Assembly: GCA_017164015.1 (NCBI GenBank)
Contig: CP071065.1
Coordinates: 4,069,918 to 4,133,917 of the forward strand
Direction of reading: 5' to 3'
Length of the DNA: 64,000 nt
DNA from: Nostoc sp. UHCC 0702
GTDB taxonomy: Bacteria; Cyanobacteriota; Cyanobacteriia; Cyanobacteriales; Nostocaceae
Both the position numbers and the translations under genes were made by a program. Each line of letters opens with the position of its first letter. The first letter of the stretch is position 1. Below are positions 36,438 through 45,507 of the stretch, piece after piece. The notes under the pieces were generated by a model. It was not told the origin of the DNA. It ran no database searches and saw only the letters and a program-made list of their open reading frames with translations.

Positions 36438-36939
36438 CGATTTTTTACCCTTATAATTATAAATACCACACTAGACAAACTGCGATCGCTATCCTCTCAA
36501 TTCATATACATGTTGCCATTCCTGTTGTAGGCTTTAGCTGACGAATTACAATCAAGTTTTTCAACAAGGGGTTTGTTTTAAGTTTTCCCTCACCAGTCGT
36601 TTGTCTAAGAAGTTGGGCTAAAACTGGCGAAGATACTATTTAATATTATGTCCGGGTAATTAGTTATGTTTCCCACAGTCGTTAAACCCCACCCCCAACC
36701 CCTCCCCGTCAACGGGGAGGGGATGCAAAGCATAGCTTTGGTGGGGTGGGGTTCTTCGAGTGTCATAAGCAATCAAGCGGACATGATATAGGGGGTTCAA
36801 AAAAGGGTAGGATAAGCTTTAAGCATCCAAATCTAACCCTATCAATGGCGATCGCTGCATAACAAGCCCAATATACGGCGATCGTCAAAAAGTTATATTC
36901 TGAGCGTTCTTTTTTGTCTACTCAGAGTGATTGAGAACG
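36438..36939. other. Spacer holding MITE copy D
   Basis: Apart from the element at 36643-36789, I see only AT-rich sequence with two GCGATCGC-type sites and no gene. Confidence 0.5.
36643..36789. mobile_element. MITE-like element, ATATCAwGTTCG family, copy D
   Basis: 147 bp between ATATTATGTCCGGGTAATTA and CAATCAAGCGGACATGATAT, with the CCCCACCCC...GGGGTGGGG hairpin interior seen in copy C. The termini are diverged but clearly the same family. Confidence 0.75.
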
Positions 36940-37485
36940 TTAGGCTGATGCACCATCTTTAAACTTAGTCTCATTTTCAATGAATTCAAAAAATTGCGAA
37001 ATCTGTTTAGTTGATTGAATGTGATAAACACTTTTGATACTTTGAGCCTGCTTGATATACTCACGATATTTTGGGGTCAAATATTTGTGACATAACCAAA
37101 GCACGCGGTAGCTAGTCAGTGAACTCTTCAATATTGGACTGTTTTGCGGCCAGCCTTCTGGCGGTTTAAAATAACCTGTGATGAATCGTTTAGTTACCCA
37201 CCAGAAATGCACATATAGCGGTAGATCGACAAAAACCAGACTATCCGCCTCGTCAAGTCGTAGCCAGAGGGTTTCCATGCAACCAAACCCGTCAATAATC
37301 CATCGGTCAGTAAGTAAAATTTGCTGATGGGCGCACTTATACTCTTCATGCGCTATCTCAGCGCCCCCTGATTGATATTGAATCTTATCCAAGATGTGAA
37401 GTGGTAAACCAGTGATTTGGGATAATCTTTTGCTTAGAGTTGATTTACCGCCTCCAGTATTGCCAAACACTGCTACTTTTTTCAT
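36940..37485 (-). CDS. P-loop ATPase/kinase of the topology-modulation (FlaR-like) type
   Basis: About 181 residues. The N-terminus KKVAVFGNTGGGKSTLSKRL is a Walker A motif. It is followed by LPLHILDKIQYQSG and RWIIDGFGCMETLWLRLDEAD, the pattern of adenylate-kinase-like proteins annotated as DNA topology modulation protein. The substrate is unknown. AAGGAG sits 7 bases before the ATG at 37485, so I choose that start over the upstream ATG at 37548. Confidence 0.8.
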   Translation of the reverse strand: MKKVAVFGNTGGGKSTLSKRLSQITGLPLHILDKIQYQSGGAEIAHEEYKCAHQQILLTDRWIIDGFGCMETLWLRLDEADSLVFVDLPLYVHFWWVTKRFITGYFKPPEGWPQNSPILKSSLTSYRVLWLCHKYLTPKYREYIKQAQSIKSVYHIQSTKQISQFFEFIENETKFKDGASA

Positions 37486-37668
37486 CGCCACTCTCCTTCT
37501 ATTCATATCTTGCACCAGCTTTCCGTCTCGCCAAGAAATAAATTTCACAGGCTTTTAGCTAAAGTCAGATAAATCTGACTATGACAATATTTCAGTTTTT
37601 TGAAACGGAATTATGCTGTTAGACATTGAAAGTAGATTTTTTGGTGTACTCCTACCCATCCGCTAATC

Positions 37669-40302
37669 TTATGGTGGTAAGGGAGTAGTTCCTTTACGGC
37701 TTTGGCGAGAACCTTTACGACAAACTAAATCATAAGGGCAATATTGACAGGAATGTTGCTCAACATCCGGCGCAACTGGGTAATATCCTGATTGTAAATA
37801 AGATTTGAATTTTTGAGCGATCGCTTGCAGTATTTCTGGACTTGGTTGTTTTTTAGAAAGCTTTTTACCTTTTGTGAGAGAGTAATAATAAGCTTGATGT
37901 ACTGTTTCCCCTGGGAACAAAATTGTACTAGCAAAATGAATATATACAGGTAGTTGAATATCTATATTAGCTTTCCCAAATTCATCTTTGATACCTCGTG
38001 GTGCTTGGGAACTGGTTTTGTAATCTAATAAAACTAAACCTTGGGGAGTGCGGTCTATCCTATCAATTTGACCTTTAATATTTAAGCCATACCATTTTCC
38101 GCTAAACTCCGTTTCTACCTGCAAAAATTCTGCCTCTGGTTGACAAAAATCTGGTTGCACACATGCTCTAATTAAAACTTGTAAATGTTCAGTTCTCCTA
38201 GCCTCCCAAGCTGGCAACAATGGTAACTGTAAATCTTGTTCTGCTTGCACAAAAGCAGGTTCTAAATTCTCGGTAATTTTGGATAAATCGGAAGTATTTA
38301 ATAAAGCTAGTTCTAAGCTACGGTGATACAAAGAACCTCTCAAACTGGAATTTACTTCTTCTTCAGCTTCTTCCAACTCTGCCAATTGCAAAACTTTATT
38401 AGCAAACCATTTAAAAGGACATTGACCCAAAGCAGTTAGTTGAGATGCACTAAATACCCGTTTATCCCAGTCTAATGGCAAACCAATTACACCGTCATAC
38501 TCATCATAAGGATTTGCTCCTTCTCTGCGTTTTTCCACATTCCAAGCATGAATCGCCTGTGGTAAAACATCATCGTCTAGTAAAGTTTCACGTCGGAGAT
38601 AAATTTGTCTTGCTTCTTCTAAACTAGCAACAGGTAAAGGTGGAGGTTGCAGAATTTCCAATCCTAATTTTGATAGATAAGGACTAGGTAAAGTGGCTTC
38701 CTTACCAATAATCTGCGGGTAAGAAAAAGTCAAACTTTCAGCCGGAGTTTGTAATAAAGCGTAGAATGAAATTATTTCTCTTCGCGCTGCTTGTGCTGCG
38801 TCTTCAAACTCAAATCCTTGTTGCCGTAGTAGTTTACGTTCATAGAAATCTAGTATTAGCTCATCTTGTATTGGTGCTGGTAAAATGCCTTCAACTGCAC
38901 CCAAGACAAAAACATGCTGAAATTTTGCTCCAAAGATAGAAAGCGGCGTATGTAATTCTACACCTCCTCTACCAGGTTCAGCAGGTACAGTCACCAGTGC
39001 TAAACTGCCCATGACATCCGCCGTAAATTCTCCTAAACTGATGACTTCCTCTTCTGGTTTCGACAAGTTTACCAGCACTTGTTGAAATTCATCAAAAGCA
39101 ACTATTTCCCTAGCCCAACGTCCTGCACCTTGCAGCAAGTTAAACTTATTCAGGACATCTTGCATCCGTTCTACCCAATTAGCGCGAGTATCTTCGTATT
39201 GCCAATCAAGGAGTGAGAGGTTAACGCCCAAATTTTGCCAGGCTAAAAGGTCAGATGGATGCTGTTTACGGGCTTCTTGCCAAACTTCGGCAGACAAAGC
39301 ACAGCACAAAGGATTTGTCAATAATCTGGCAGTGGACTCAAAGGAAAATTTTTCTTGGATAACTTGCAATAGTAACTGCACCCAAGCTCCCACTCTAGTA
39401 GCATTTAACGGTACTCCATACAAAGCCTGTACTGGTAAGTTGTACTCGTAAGCTACATCTAACACTGTCGGGCCATAAAATTGATCATCTCTAGCTACCA
39501 GCACAATTTCATTGGCTGGCGTTCCAAGGCTGAGAAGATTTTTTACTTGTGCTAAGGTGGCGCGTACCTCTGATTCCAAGTGTGGATAAATGTAGGCTTT
39601 GACTTCAGGAGGAACTATTGTTTGGTTCACAAAACAATCTTGCAGTTGTTGCCCAAGTGAAGGGTTAGTTTGTTTAAATACTTGTACTTGCCAACTTTGC
39701 TGCTGTAACCAATCCACAGCTTTTTGATTGTCTACAAAACTGCTAGACTCTGGGCAAGGCAATACCATCACACTGTGATTATGTGCGATCGCATTTAAAA
39801 AGTGAAGTTGGTCAATGCGGGGATGAAAGTAGCCATAAATCAGAACTGGTTGACGGTTAGTAATCACACCGCTAGCCTGCCAAAGAACTTCAGCAGCATC
39901 TACCATGCCTTTTTCTCTCAGCAAACTTACGTAAGTTTGAGTTAAAACAGCTAGTTGTTTGGTACGGTTACTACTCACAGCAGCCAGTGATTGTAGATTG
40001 ATTCCGGCCCGCAATATCGCTTTGATTCCAGAGGAAAAAGCGCGTGTAGTTCCTTCAACATCAGATGTTTGGATAACTCTACTTACTGCTGTATGCAGCA
40101 AACGCAATTCCATTAATATTGGTGCAACTTGAATACCTGCTTCTACCAAACTTTGCTTCGCCAGAGTTTCTAAGCTTTGGTGTGGTACTTTTAATGCTCG
40201 TGCTGTTTGTAATGTTGGGGTAATTACTTTAACAGGGTGATGCTTAGCTAACTGCTGGTTTAAGTAGTTATCAGGTAGATTTAAGTAAACAAGTCGCTTC
40301 AT
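37669..40302 (-). CDS. AddB-like PD-(D/E)XK nuclease with Fe-S cluster
   Basis: An 877-residue protein. The N-terminal half is helicase-like without a clear Walker motif. The C-terminal PD-(D/E)XK nuclease has GQIDRIDRTPQGLVLLDYKT with the catalytic Asp and DYK. Four cysteines flank it as in AddB and Cas4: one in LGQCPFKWFANK and three in HSCQYCPYDLVCR, probably binding [4Fe-4S]. It is likely the nuclease partner of the AddA-like helicase at 32814 in recombinational repair. It is shorter than AddB of Bacillus (about 1,160 residues). Its start is followed upstream by a GGGGACT repeat array. Confidence 0.85.
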   Translation of the reverse strand: MKRLVYLNLPDNYLNQQLAKHHPVKVITPTLQTARALKVPHQSLETLAKQSLVEAGIQVAPILMELRLLHTAVSRVIQTSDVEGTTRAFSSGIKAILRAGINLQSLAAVSSNRTKQLAVLTQTYVSLLREKGMVDAAEVLWQASGVITNRQPVLIYGYFHPRIDQLHFLNAIAHNHSVMVLPCPESSSFVDNQKAVDWLQQQSWQVQVFKQTNPSLGQQLQDCFVNQTIVPPEVKAYIYPHLESEVRATLAQVKNLLSLGTPANEIVLVARDDQFYGPTVLDVAYEYNLPVQALYGVPLNATRVGAWVQLLLQVIQEKFSFESTARLLTNPLCCALSAEVWQEARKQHPSDLLAWQNLGVNLSLLDWQYEDTRANWVERMQDVLNKFNLLQGAGRWAREIVAFDEFQQVLVNLSKPEEEVISLGEFTADVMGSLALVTVPAEPGRGGVELHTPLSIFGAKFQHVFVLGAVEGILPAPIQDELILDFYERKLLRQQGFEFEDAAQAARREIISFYALLQTPAESLTFSYPQIIGKEATLPSPYLSKLGLEILQPPPLPVASLEEARQIYLRRETLLDDDVLPQAIHAWNVEKRREGANPYDEYDGVIGLPLDWDKRVFSASQLTALGQCPFKWFANKVLQLAELEEAEEEVNSSLRGSLYHRSLELALLNTSDLSKITENLEPAFVQAEQDLQLPLLPAWEARRTEHLQVLIRACVQPDFCQPEAEFLQVETEFSGKWYGLNIKGQIDRIDRTPQGLVLLDYKTSSQAPRGIKDEFGKANIDIQLPVYIHFASTILFPGETVHQAYYYSLTKGKKLSKKQPSPEILQAIAQKFKSYLQSGYYPVAPDVEQHSCQYCPYDLVCRKGSRQSRKGTTPLPP

Positions 40303-40310
40303 TTAACTGG

Positions 40311-40520
40311 GGACTGGGGACTGGGGACTGGGTACTGGGTACTGGGGACTGGGGACTGGGGACTGGGCAATGGGGACTGGGGACTGGGTACTGGGGACTG
40401 GGTACTGGGGACTGGGGACTGGGTACTGGGAAAACATTCTAAAATTTGCTGTAGGTAAGAGCAAATTCCATAATTTTTACGATTTCTAACCCAATCCCCA
40501 ATACCTAATCCCCAGTCACT
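40311..40520. repeat. GGGGACTGGG array and linked unique segment
   Basis: About a dozen GGGRACTGGG/GGGTACTGGG units (40311-40433) are followed by GAAAACATTCTAAAATTTGC and TTCCATAATTTTT. The same arrangement recurs at 46789-46940, where it is interrupted by another repeat. The rest of the spacer 40303-40652 has no gene. Confidence 0.8.
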
Positions 40521-40652
40521 TTTACCTTTTTTATTAGAGATTGAGCTAAAAATCTGGCAAACTAAGCAGAAATTTGTTCGGCATTTATCTTATAACAAAC
40601 ATAAATTATAGCGATCGCACATCCAGCAAACTCAAGTTACGGAGAGAAAACA

Positions 40653-41393
40653 GTGCAAATCACCAAGCGCAATATCGAGTTAAGAGTCAATGATAGTTTG
40701 ATGCGCGTCTATGTAGCGGCTCCTAAAACAGCAGGACTTTACCCAGGTATTGTATTCTATAGTGATATTTATCAGTTAGGTGATCCTATAATTCGTTTGG
40801 CTAACTACTTAGCAGGATATGGCTATGTAGTAGCAGCACCAGAAATTTTTCATCGCATTGAGCCAATTGGGCAAGTTATTGAACCAAATGATCTTGGTCG
40901 GATGCGTGGTAATGATGATGCTCGTCGAACTGCAACTGCTGATTATGATGCCGATTGCCGTGCTGTAATTGAATTTCTCAAGACAGAAAGTGCAGTTTCT
41001 CCAGACAAAATAGGCACTCTGGGCTTTTGTATTGGCGGACATTTAGCTTTTCGTGCAGCATTCAACAGCGAAATTAAGGCTGGCGTTTGCTGCTATCCTA
41101 CTGGCATTCCCAGTGGCAAGCTGGGGCAGGGAATAGCTGATACAATCCATCGCTTTAGTGAAATCAAAGGCGAAATGTTAATGGTGTTCGGTACACTCGA
41201 CCCTCACATTCCAGAAGATGACCGACAAACCATAATTAAAGCTCTAGAAAATGCTAATGTATCTCACAAAGTTCTGTTGTATGAAGCAGAGCATACCTTC
41301 ATGCGCGACGATGGTTATCGCTACGATTCTGCTGCCACTACCTCTGCTTGGTCTGAAATAATACCTTTCTTGGAAGCTGTGTTTGGGAAATAA
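40653..41393 (+). CDS. Dienelactone hydrolase-family protein
   Basis: A 246-residue alpha/beta hydrolase. The catalytic triad is visible: Cys nucleophile in GTLGFCIGGHLAF (about residue 128), Asp in VFGTLDPHIPEDD, and His in YEAEHTFMRDDGY. This is the dienelactone hydrolase pattern (Cys-Asp-His). The natural substrate in cyanobacteria is unknown; many are general carboxylesterases. It uses a GTG start with GGAGAG 7-12 bases upstream. It is a single gene between repeat-rich spacers. Confidence 0.9.
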   Translation: MQITKRNIELRVNDSLMRVYVAAPKTAGLYPGIVFYSDIYQLGDPIIRLANYLAGYGYVVAAPEIFHRIEPIGQVIEPNDLGRMRGNDDARRTATADYDADCRAVIEFLKTESAVSPDKIGTLGFCIGGHLAFRAAFNSEIKAGVCCYPTGIPSGKLGQGIADTIHRFSEIKGEMLMVFGTLDPHIPEDDRQTIIKALENANVSHKVLLYEAEHTFMRDDGYRYDSAATTSAWSEIIPFLEAVFGK

Positions 41394-41401
41394 ATGTACT
41401 A

Positions 41402-41576
41402 AGGGATTTCCAAGAAATAAATTATCCGCAATTGTGGGGTGGGCATCCTGCCCGCCCTAAATACAAAGGACGGGTGGGGACACCCCGAAGTTTGCAAGGG
41501 CGGGGGGGAACCCCCGCACGCAACTTCTCTCCATCCCACAAGAAAATTTGGGATATTTTTTAGAATGGAAGTCCCT
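41402..41576. mobile_element. MITE-like element with AGGGAyTTCCA ends
   Basis: Left end AGGGATTTCCAAGAAATAAA, right end TTTTAGAATGGAAGTCCCT, inverted over about 20 bp. The interior has inverted GGGCATCCTGCCCGCCC and GGGGGAACCCCC pieces. There is no ORF. It lies 8 bp after the hydrolase stop. Confidence 0.75.
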
Positions 41577-41582
41577 AATTAA

Positions 41583-41735
41583 ACCTGAGTTCGATGAACC
41601 TCTCCCCAACCCCTCTCCGACGCGGAGAGGGGCTTAAATATCTTGAACTACCGCGAAAAATTAGGCTTTTGAAGCCTCTCTCCTTGCAGGGGAGAGATTT
41701 GGAGAGGGTTTTTTTCAATCCGTCGAACTCACGTT
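41583..41735. mobile_element. MITE-like element with TGAGTTCGA ends
   Basis: The ends CCTGAGTTCGATGAACC and CAATCCGTCGAACTCACG are inverted, around CCTCTCCCC and GGGGAGAG pieces common in cyanobacterial spacers. It directly follows the preceding element. The spacer 41394-41825 is almost all repeats. Confidence 0.6.
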
Positions 41736-41825
41736 AATTAAAAGTATTTTCGTCGTTTCTCCTTATTCCTACCAAAAGCTATTGTTTGATAAAATACTTT
41801 GAGCTTCAATACGTTACATTAATTT

Positions 41826-42560
41826 ATGAATCCCGTCAAAGTATGTACTCTGACAGTTTTACTGTCAGCATTTACATTTGCTCAGTCAACCCGTGCTAGT
41901 GCCATTACTGCACCACCACTTGAAACACAGGTCAAGGAAGTAGCACAGTGGTTTACTGGCTTGTTCGATAATTCTCAGCAAGTGGTAACTAACCCTTCTG
42001 TACCATTTATTACTCTGTCAAGCTGTGATGTGGAATTGACCGATGCCGTACCTGTAACTGCAACAGAGAATATTTACCTTGAACAAAAAAGTATTAATCG
42101 CTTCCGTCTCTATTCGTTCAGCCAGGGAAATTCAGCAGTGAATCTCAGCATCCGTGGCTTTAATGCAGGTTATTCTGTCAGCGGATTATGTAATCGACCA
42201 GAATCGGAACATGTTCTGGACTCTAGCAAAGTTTTGGCAACAAGCTGTAACCTGGAACTGTTGTGGCAACCAACTTTCTACATTGGCAATAATGCCCCTA
42301 ATGGTTGCCCAACAAGTTCTGGTGGTAAGGTGATTTCTAATGTAACTGTCAGGGAAAGTAGTATCGATTCTTTAGATCAGATTTTTGCCGCCAATGGTAA
42401 TTTGCTTGTCGGTACGCCTATCAAGTTTCGCCGAGTTGACCCTATTCCTGAACCCTCCTTCACATTAGGAATGCTAGCGTTAGGCATCTGGGGTACAGGC
42501 AAAACAATTTTAGACAAACATAAACATAAATCGACACATAATGTTAAAGCTTCTGTTTAA
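41826..42560 (+). CDS. Secreted CpcT/CpeT-like protein with PEP-CTERM anchor
   Basis: 244 residues: an N-terminal signal (VCTLTVLLSAFTFAQSTRAS), a body resembling the CpcT/CpeT phycobiliprotein lyase fold (VKEVAQWFTGLFDNSQQV, ENIYLEQKSINRFRLYSF, NAPNGCPTSSGGKVISNVTV, LDQIFAANGNLLVGTP), and a C-terminal PEP-CTERM-like segment (IPEPSFTLGMLALGIWGTG then a basic tail). CpcT/CpeT lyases attach bilins to phycobiliproteins in the cytoplasm; a secreted, anchored relative must do something else, such as bind another ligand. The family match is by eye and moderate. Confidence 0.6.
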   Translation: MNPVKVCTLTVLLSAFTFAQSTRASAITAPPLETQVKEVAQWFTGLFDNSQQVVTNPSVPFITLSSCDVELTDAVPVTATENIYLEQKSINRFRLYSFSQGNSAVNLSIRGFNAGYSVSGLCNRPESEHVLDSSKVLATSCNLELLWQPTFYIGNNAPNGCPTSSGGKVISNVTVRESSIDSLDQIFAANGNLLVGTPIKFRRVDPIPEPSFTLGMLALGIWGTGKTILDKHKHKSTHNVKASV

Positions 42561-43033
42561 TTGTAATTAATTTTACCTTGCTCACATCTCGAAGTTAGAT
42601 TTGGGCATTGGGCATTGGTAAAGAATTTTACTTTAAATTTCCTGTTTCCTGCCTTCTATTTATCAAGTGGGCATTTTATCCCACCTTCCGCACCCTAACT
42701 GTCACACATCAACAAAAAGCTGACAGAGTAGTACATAAGAACTAAGTTAAACTTAAAATTCCAGAGACTTAATGAGAATAAATAGTATTAAGTCTCTTGA
42801 TTTGGTGAGAAGAGGAAGTTTCGTGACGAAGACAGAATAAAGAGAAAACTTCATAGTTCAAAAAAATAATTGATAACAAAAAGATAAATGAGAAAATTGC
42901 AACAGAAATCGTGGAGAATAATGTTGTGATGTTGAATGCTGGAGACATTGAAATTCAGAATATAGACCATTTAGGGATAGTAGCAGGAATAATGAATAAT
43001 AGATAACATGTGCATTTCAGCAGGGAGGTTCGT
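42561..43033. other. Spacer with no recognised gene
   Basis: AT-rich sequence with a short TGGGCATTGGGCATTGG repeat near 42602 and no ORF of note. GGGAGG at 43023-43028 is the ribosome-binding site of the next gene. Confidence 0.5.
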
Positions 43034-43444
43034 ATGAAAAACTTTGTTCCAACAAGTATCGCATTGGCAGGTCTTGTGCTGCTTGCTGCGTCCGCAGCGC
43101 CCATACACGCGCAATGTGCCGCGCCGAAGTATGTTAGCGGAGTTTGGAAGGCGAATGATGGGGGCACATACCACCTTCATGCCATCGGCAGTACCATTTG
43201 GTGGGTCGGAATGAGCGGTGACGACGGTCGTTCCTGGACGAACGTGTTCAAAGGTACGCGAAACGGCAATATCATTGATGGGGAGTGGGCCGACGTTCGC
43301 GGACAACCGTGGGGACATGGAACGCTCAAGTTACGGATCTCGGGTACAACTTTTATGGAGAAGATCGACGGCACTGGCAGCGGATTCGGCGGGATTCGTT
43401 GGGGCCGTGGCGGATGTAACGACACGCAAGGCAACCCAGGGTAG
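43034..43444 (+). CDS. Small secreted protein, GC-rich, probably foreign
   Basis: 136 residues with a clear signal peptide (SIALAGLVLLAASAAPIHAQ, cleavage after HAQ) and a mature domain of about 110 residues rich in Gly and Trp (YVSGVWKANDGGTYHLHAIG, IWWVGMSGDDGRSWTNVF, GTFMEKIDGTGSGFGGIRWG-like end). I do not recognise a family; it may be a small beta-sheet domain. The coding sequence is clearly more GC-rich, with more G/C third positions, than neighbouring genes, which suggests horizontal transfer. GGGAGG precedes the ATG at 43034. Confidence 0.75.
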   Translation: MKNFVPTSIALAGLVLLAASAAPIHAQCAAPKYVSGVWKANDGGTYHLHAIGSTIWWVGMSGDDGRSWTNVFKGTRNGNIIDGEWADVRGQPWGHGTLKLRISGTTFMEKIDGTGSGFGGIRWGRGGCNDTQGNPG

Positions 43445-43718
43445 TGTGAAGGTAGCTGCAACCATGGGCAAACTGAACAGTTTAGTTTGTATAAATATTA
43501 GCAGCTTTGTTGACATAAGTAATCAACATCCTTGAGCGCAATTCAATCTCATGAGCAATACCTTCGCCAATTTACGAGGGTGAGATGATGATGCTTTAAC
43601 CATTAACTCCCATTTCTTTGAGAGTTGGCAAAAACAATCAGTCCTCAAAATTCCTTTAAGGTTTCCCACAAGGATTTTTTAACGTATTGACAGCAGGATA
43701 AGGGTTTCAGATGACAAA

Positions 43719-44066
43719 CTACATTTTTCTCGAAACGCTTATGTATGCTTGATTTTGCCACTTTTGCCAAAATTTATCTAGGCTCTTATTTTGGCAAAGG
43801 TATTGATGAGTAACAAGAATATTTTGAATACTTACTTCTGGTTTTTTTGGTATGCCATCATGCAGTGTTTGTAAATATAGTCTACCAAGAGTTTCACCTA
43901 AATCTGTTAGCACATAAAACTGTTCTTTTTCTTTTAAATATAAATCTATTAAACTACGATCTGAGAGAACAAAGGGTGTGGAAATACGAATAAAACTATT
44001 TACTTGTTCACAAGTAAATAACCCCTCAATATCTCTACTAATTTTTTTACAAATGCCATTCGTCAT
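43719..44066 (-). CDS. DUF1828-like protein, possibly truncated
   Basis: 115 residues. The middle segment RISTPFVLSDRSLIDLYLKE followed by KEQFYVLTDLGETLGRLYLQ matches the DUF1828 pattern. In full-length family members a DUF1829 domain follows; here the protein ends soon after, so it may be a short form or truncated. Such genes are often found in mobile and defence-associated DNA. I start at the ATG at 44066, not the TTG at 44081. It follows the operon at 44109-46097 on the same strand. Confidence 0.6.
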   Translation of the reverse strand: MTNGICKKISRDIEGLFTCEQVNSFIRISTPFVLSDRSLIDLYLKEKEQFYVLTDLGETLGRLYLQTLHDGIPKKPEVSIQNILVTHQYLCQNKSLDKFWQKWQNQAYISVSRKM

Positions 44067-44108
44067 CAGATTAACTCTCAAATAATAGGTTGGTGCATAA
44101 TTCTATTG

Positions 44109-44714
44109 TCAAACTCTTAAACTATCAAATTCCCATAAATTTCTTGTCGGTAAAAACCTAGCTTTCATGCTGAAATAAGGCAGCTTCGTCAAGTCAAGAG
44201 GGGTTATAATGGGATTGTTACTTGGCGAACCAAGAGAATCATTCCATAGCAAAGGTATGTGTATCGCCTTCAAACTTTTTTGACGTTTAAAGGCATTTGG
44301 CTTATTTAAAAATTCCTCCTGTGCTTCAAAATAGTTTTTGAAAATAGTCAGACATGGAGTTTTATAACCTGGAATGAATTGCCAAAATCCAGAAAGCAAA
44401 AAATCTAAATCCTCCAGTTCTGAAAAGAGATTTATTGGCTCATCATCTGTAGATGACCAAGCAACAATCTGGAATTGGATATTTGGATCTTCTTTGCCTG
44501 GGGAATAAATGATATTTGGGTAAACCAACAACCTTAAAGTCTCACTCCCTTTTTTAATTTCTTTTGCGATCGCAGGTAACGCTTTGGTAGGATTTTTAAA
44601 AAATACCTGATAGTTTTTATCCAAAACTGTTAAGGTATAAGGTTTTTTGTGAAGTACTAGTTTACCAGAAATAACACCGATCGCTTGAAAAAAAATGTCT
44701 GAACTTTCTGTCAT
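44109..44714 (-). CDS. Hypothetical protein, last gene of a tight operon
   Basis: 201 residues, family not recognised. The N-terminal half reads like a small beta-rich domain (FFQAIGVISGKLVLHKKPYT, LRLLVYPNIIYSPGKEDPNI); the C-terminal half has LSGFWQFIPGYKTPCLTIFK. It has no signal peptide. Its ATG overlaps the previous stop as ATGA, so translation is probably coupled to the plasmid-replication-like fragment upstream. Confidence 0.65.
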   Translation of the reverse strand: MTESSDIFFQAIGVISGKLVLHKKPYTLTVLDKNYQVFFKNPTKALPAIAKEIKKGSETLRLLVYPNIIYSPGKEDPNIQFQIVAWSSTDDEPINLFSELEDLDFLLSGFWQFIPGYKTPCLTIFKNYFEAQEEFLNKPNAFKRQKSLKAIHIPLLWNDSLGSPSNNPIITPLDLTKLPYFSMKARFLPTRNLWEFDSLRV

Positions 44715-45478
44715 TTCAATGAATATACGGTGATTGATACAGGTATTATTACGGCAAAGGCAACATCGTCAGGCTTAAGGCTATAATAACGAACCCGTTT
44801 CCCATCTGACCCAGGTCGCCGCGACTCCATAGACAAAGCAAGTTGCAATAGATACTGGCTTAATATCCATACGGGAGATTCATCAAGTGGTATGGTCAGA
44901 TTGAGGATTCCCTTGATGTGTGTGGTGTTGCGTTTGGAAAACTGGGACAAAGCCTCAATCATTTCCTCGTCCCCCTTTATCTCTTTCCCATTCATGAGAT
45001 CCACGAGTACCGCCCTCAACCCCAAACGGTGACGCATCAACCAGGACGTAGAATGATTACTCCAGTCAGTACAAATGCGAGTGCGATCGCGCTCCGCCTT
45101 ATCCCTCTCGACAATAACAGCCGGGGGAAACACAAATTCTCTGCCGTCCTCTGATGCGATCGCTTCCCCTGGTTCTGCCAATATCGCCTCAAGTGCCACA
45201 AATTTCCGAATCAACCGCCCCCCATCATCTTTTTCAACCAGTTCGGGAGTCACACTCATCCCATAAGTATCCATGATTCTTAATTTCTCGCACTCCAGCA
45301 CCTCCTCCGGTTTAAGATAGTCCTGGTGTTGCCTTGTGTTATAAGTCGCTCTGTCAATATCTTTAGCATCGGCGACTTTGCGATAATGTTCTTCATCGAT
45401 CGCAACACCCGCCGCTTTCATCCATTGAGAGGCCCCCTCGTCAGCACCATCCCCGGCTGGAATGATTGTATTGCCCAT
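44711..45478 (-). CDS. Likely C-terminal piece of a cyanobacterial plasmid replication protein (CyRepA1-like)
   Basis: 255 residues. The segments KLRIMDTYGMSVTPELVEKD, AILAEPGEAIASEDGREFVF, ICTDWSNHSTSWLMRHRLGL and NLTIPLDESPVWILSQYLLQ resemble, from memory, the C-terminal region of CyRepA1, a large (about 1,000-residue) plasmid replication protein of cyanobacteria. The primase/ATPase parts are absent, so this is a fragment or a stand-alone version. It overlaps the next gene by 4 bases and follows the previous by 29 bp, so it is transcribed in an operon. Family assignment is moderate. Confidence 0.6.
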   Translation of the reverse strand: MGNTIIPAGDGADEGASQWMKAAGVAIDEEHYRKVADAKDIDRATYNTRQHQDYLKPEEVLECEKLRIMDTYGMSVTPELVEKDDGGRLIRKFVALEAILAEPGEAIASEDGREFVFPPAVIVERDKAERDRTRICTDWSNHSTSWLMRHRLGLRAVLVDLMNGKEIKGDEEMIEALSQFSKRNTTHIKGILNLTIPLDESPVWILSQYLLQLALSMESRRPGSDGKRVRYYSLKPDDVAFAVIIPVSITVYSLK

Positions 45479-45507
45479 CTCTTCTTTTGAGCGATCGCAG
45501 AAATTAA

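Noticed and set aside
43500..43720. Possible transposase tail on the minus strand
   Set aside because: A few residues look protein-like, but the frame is short and no motif supports it.
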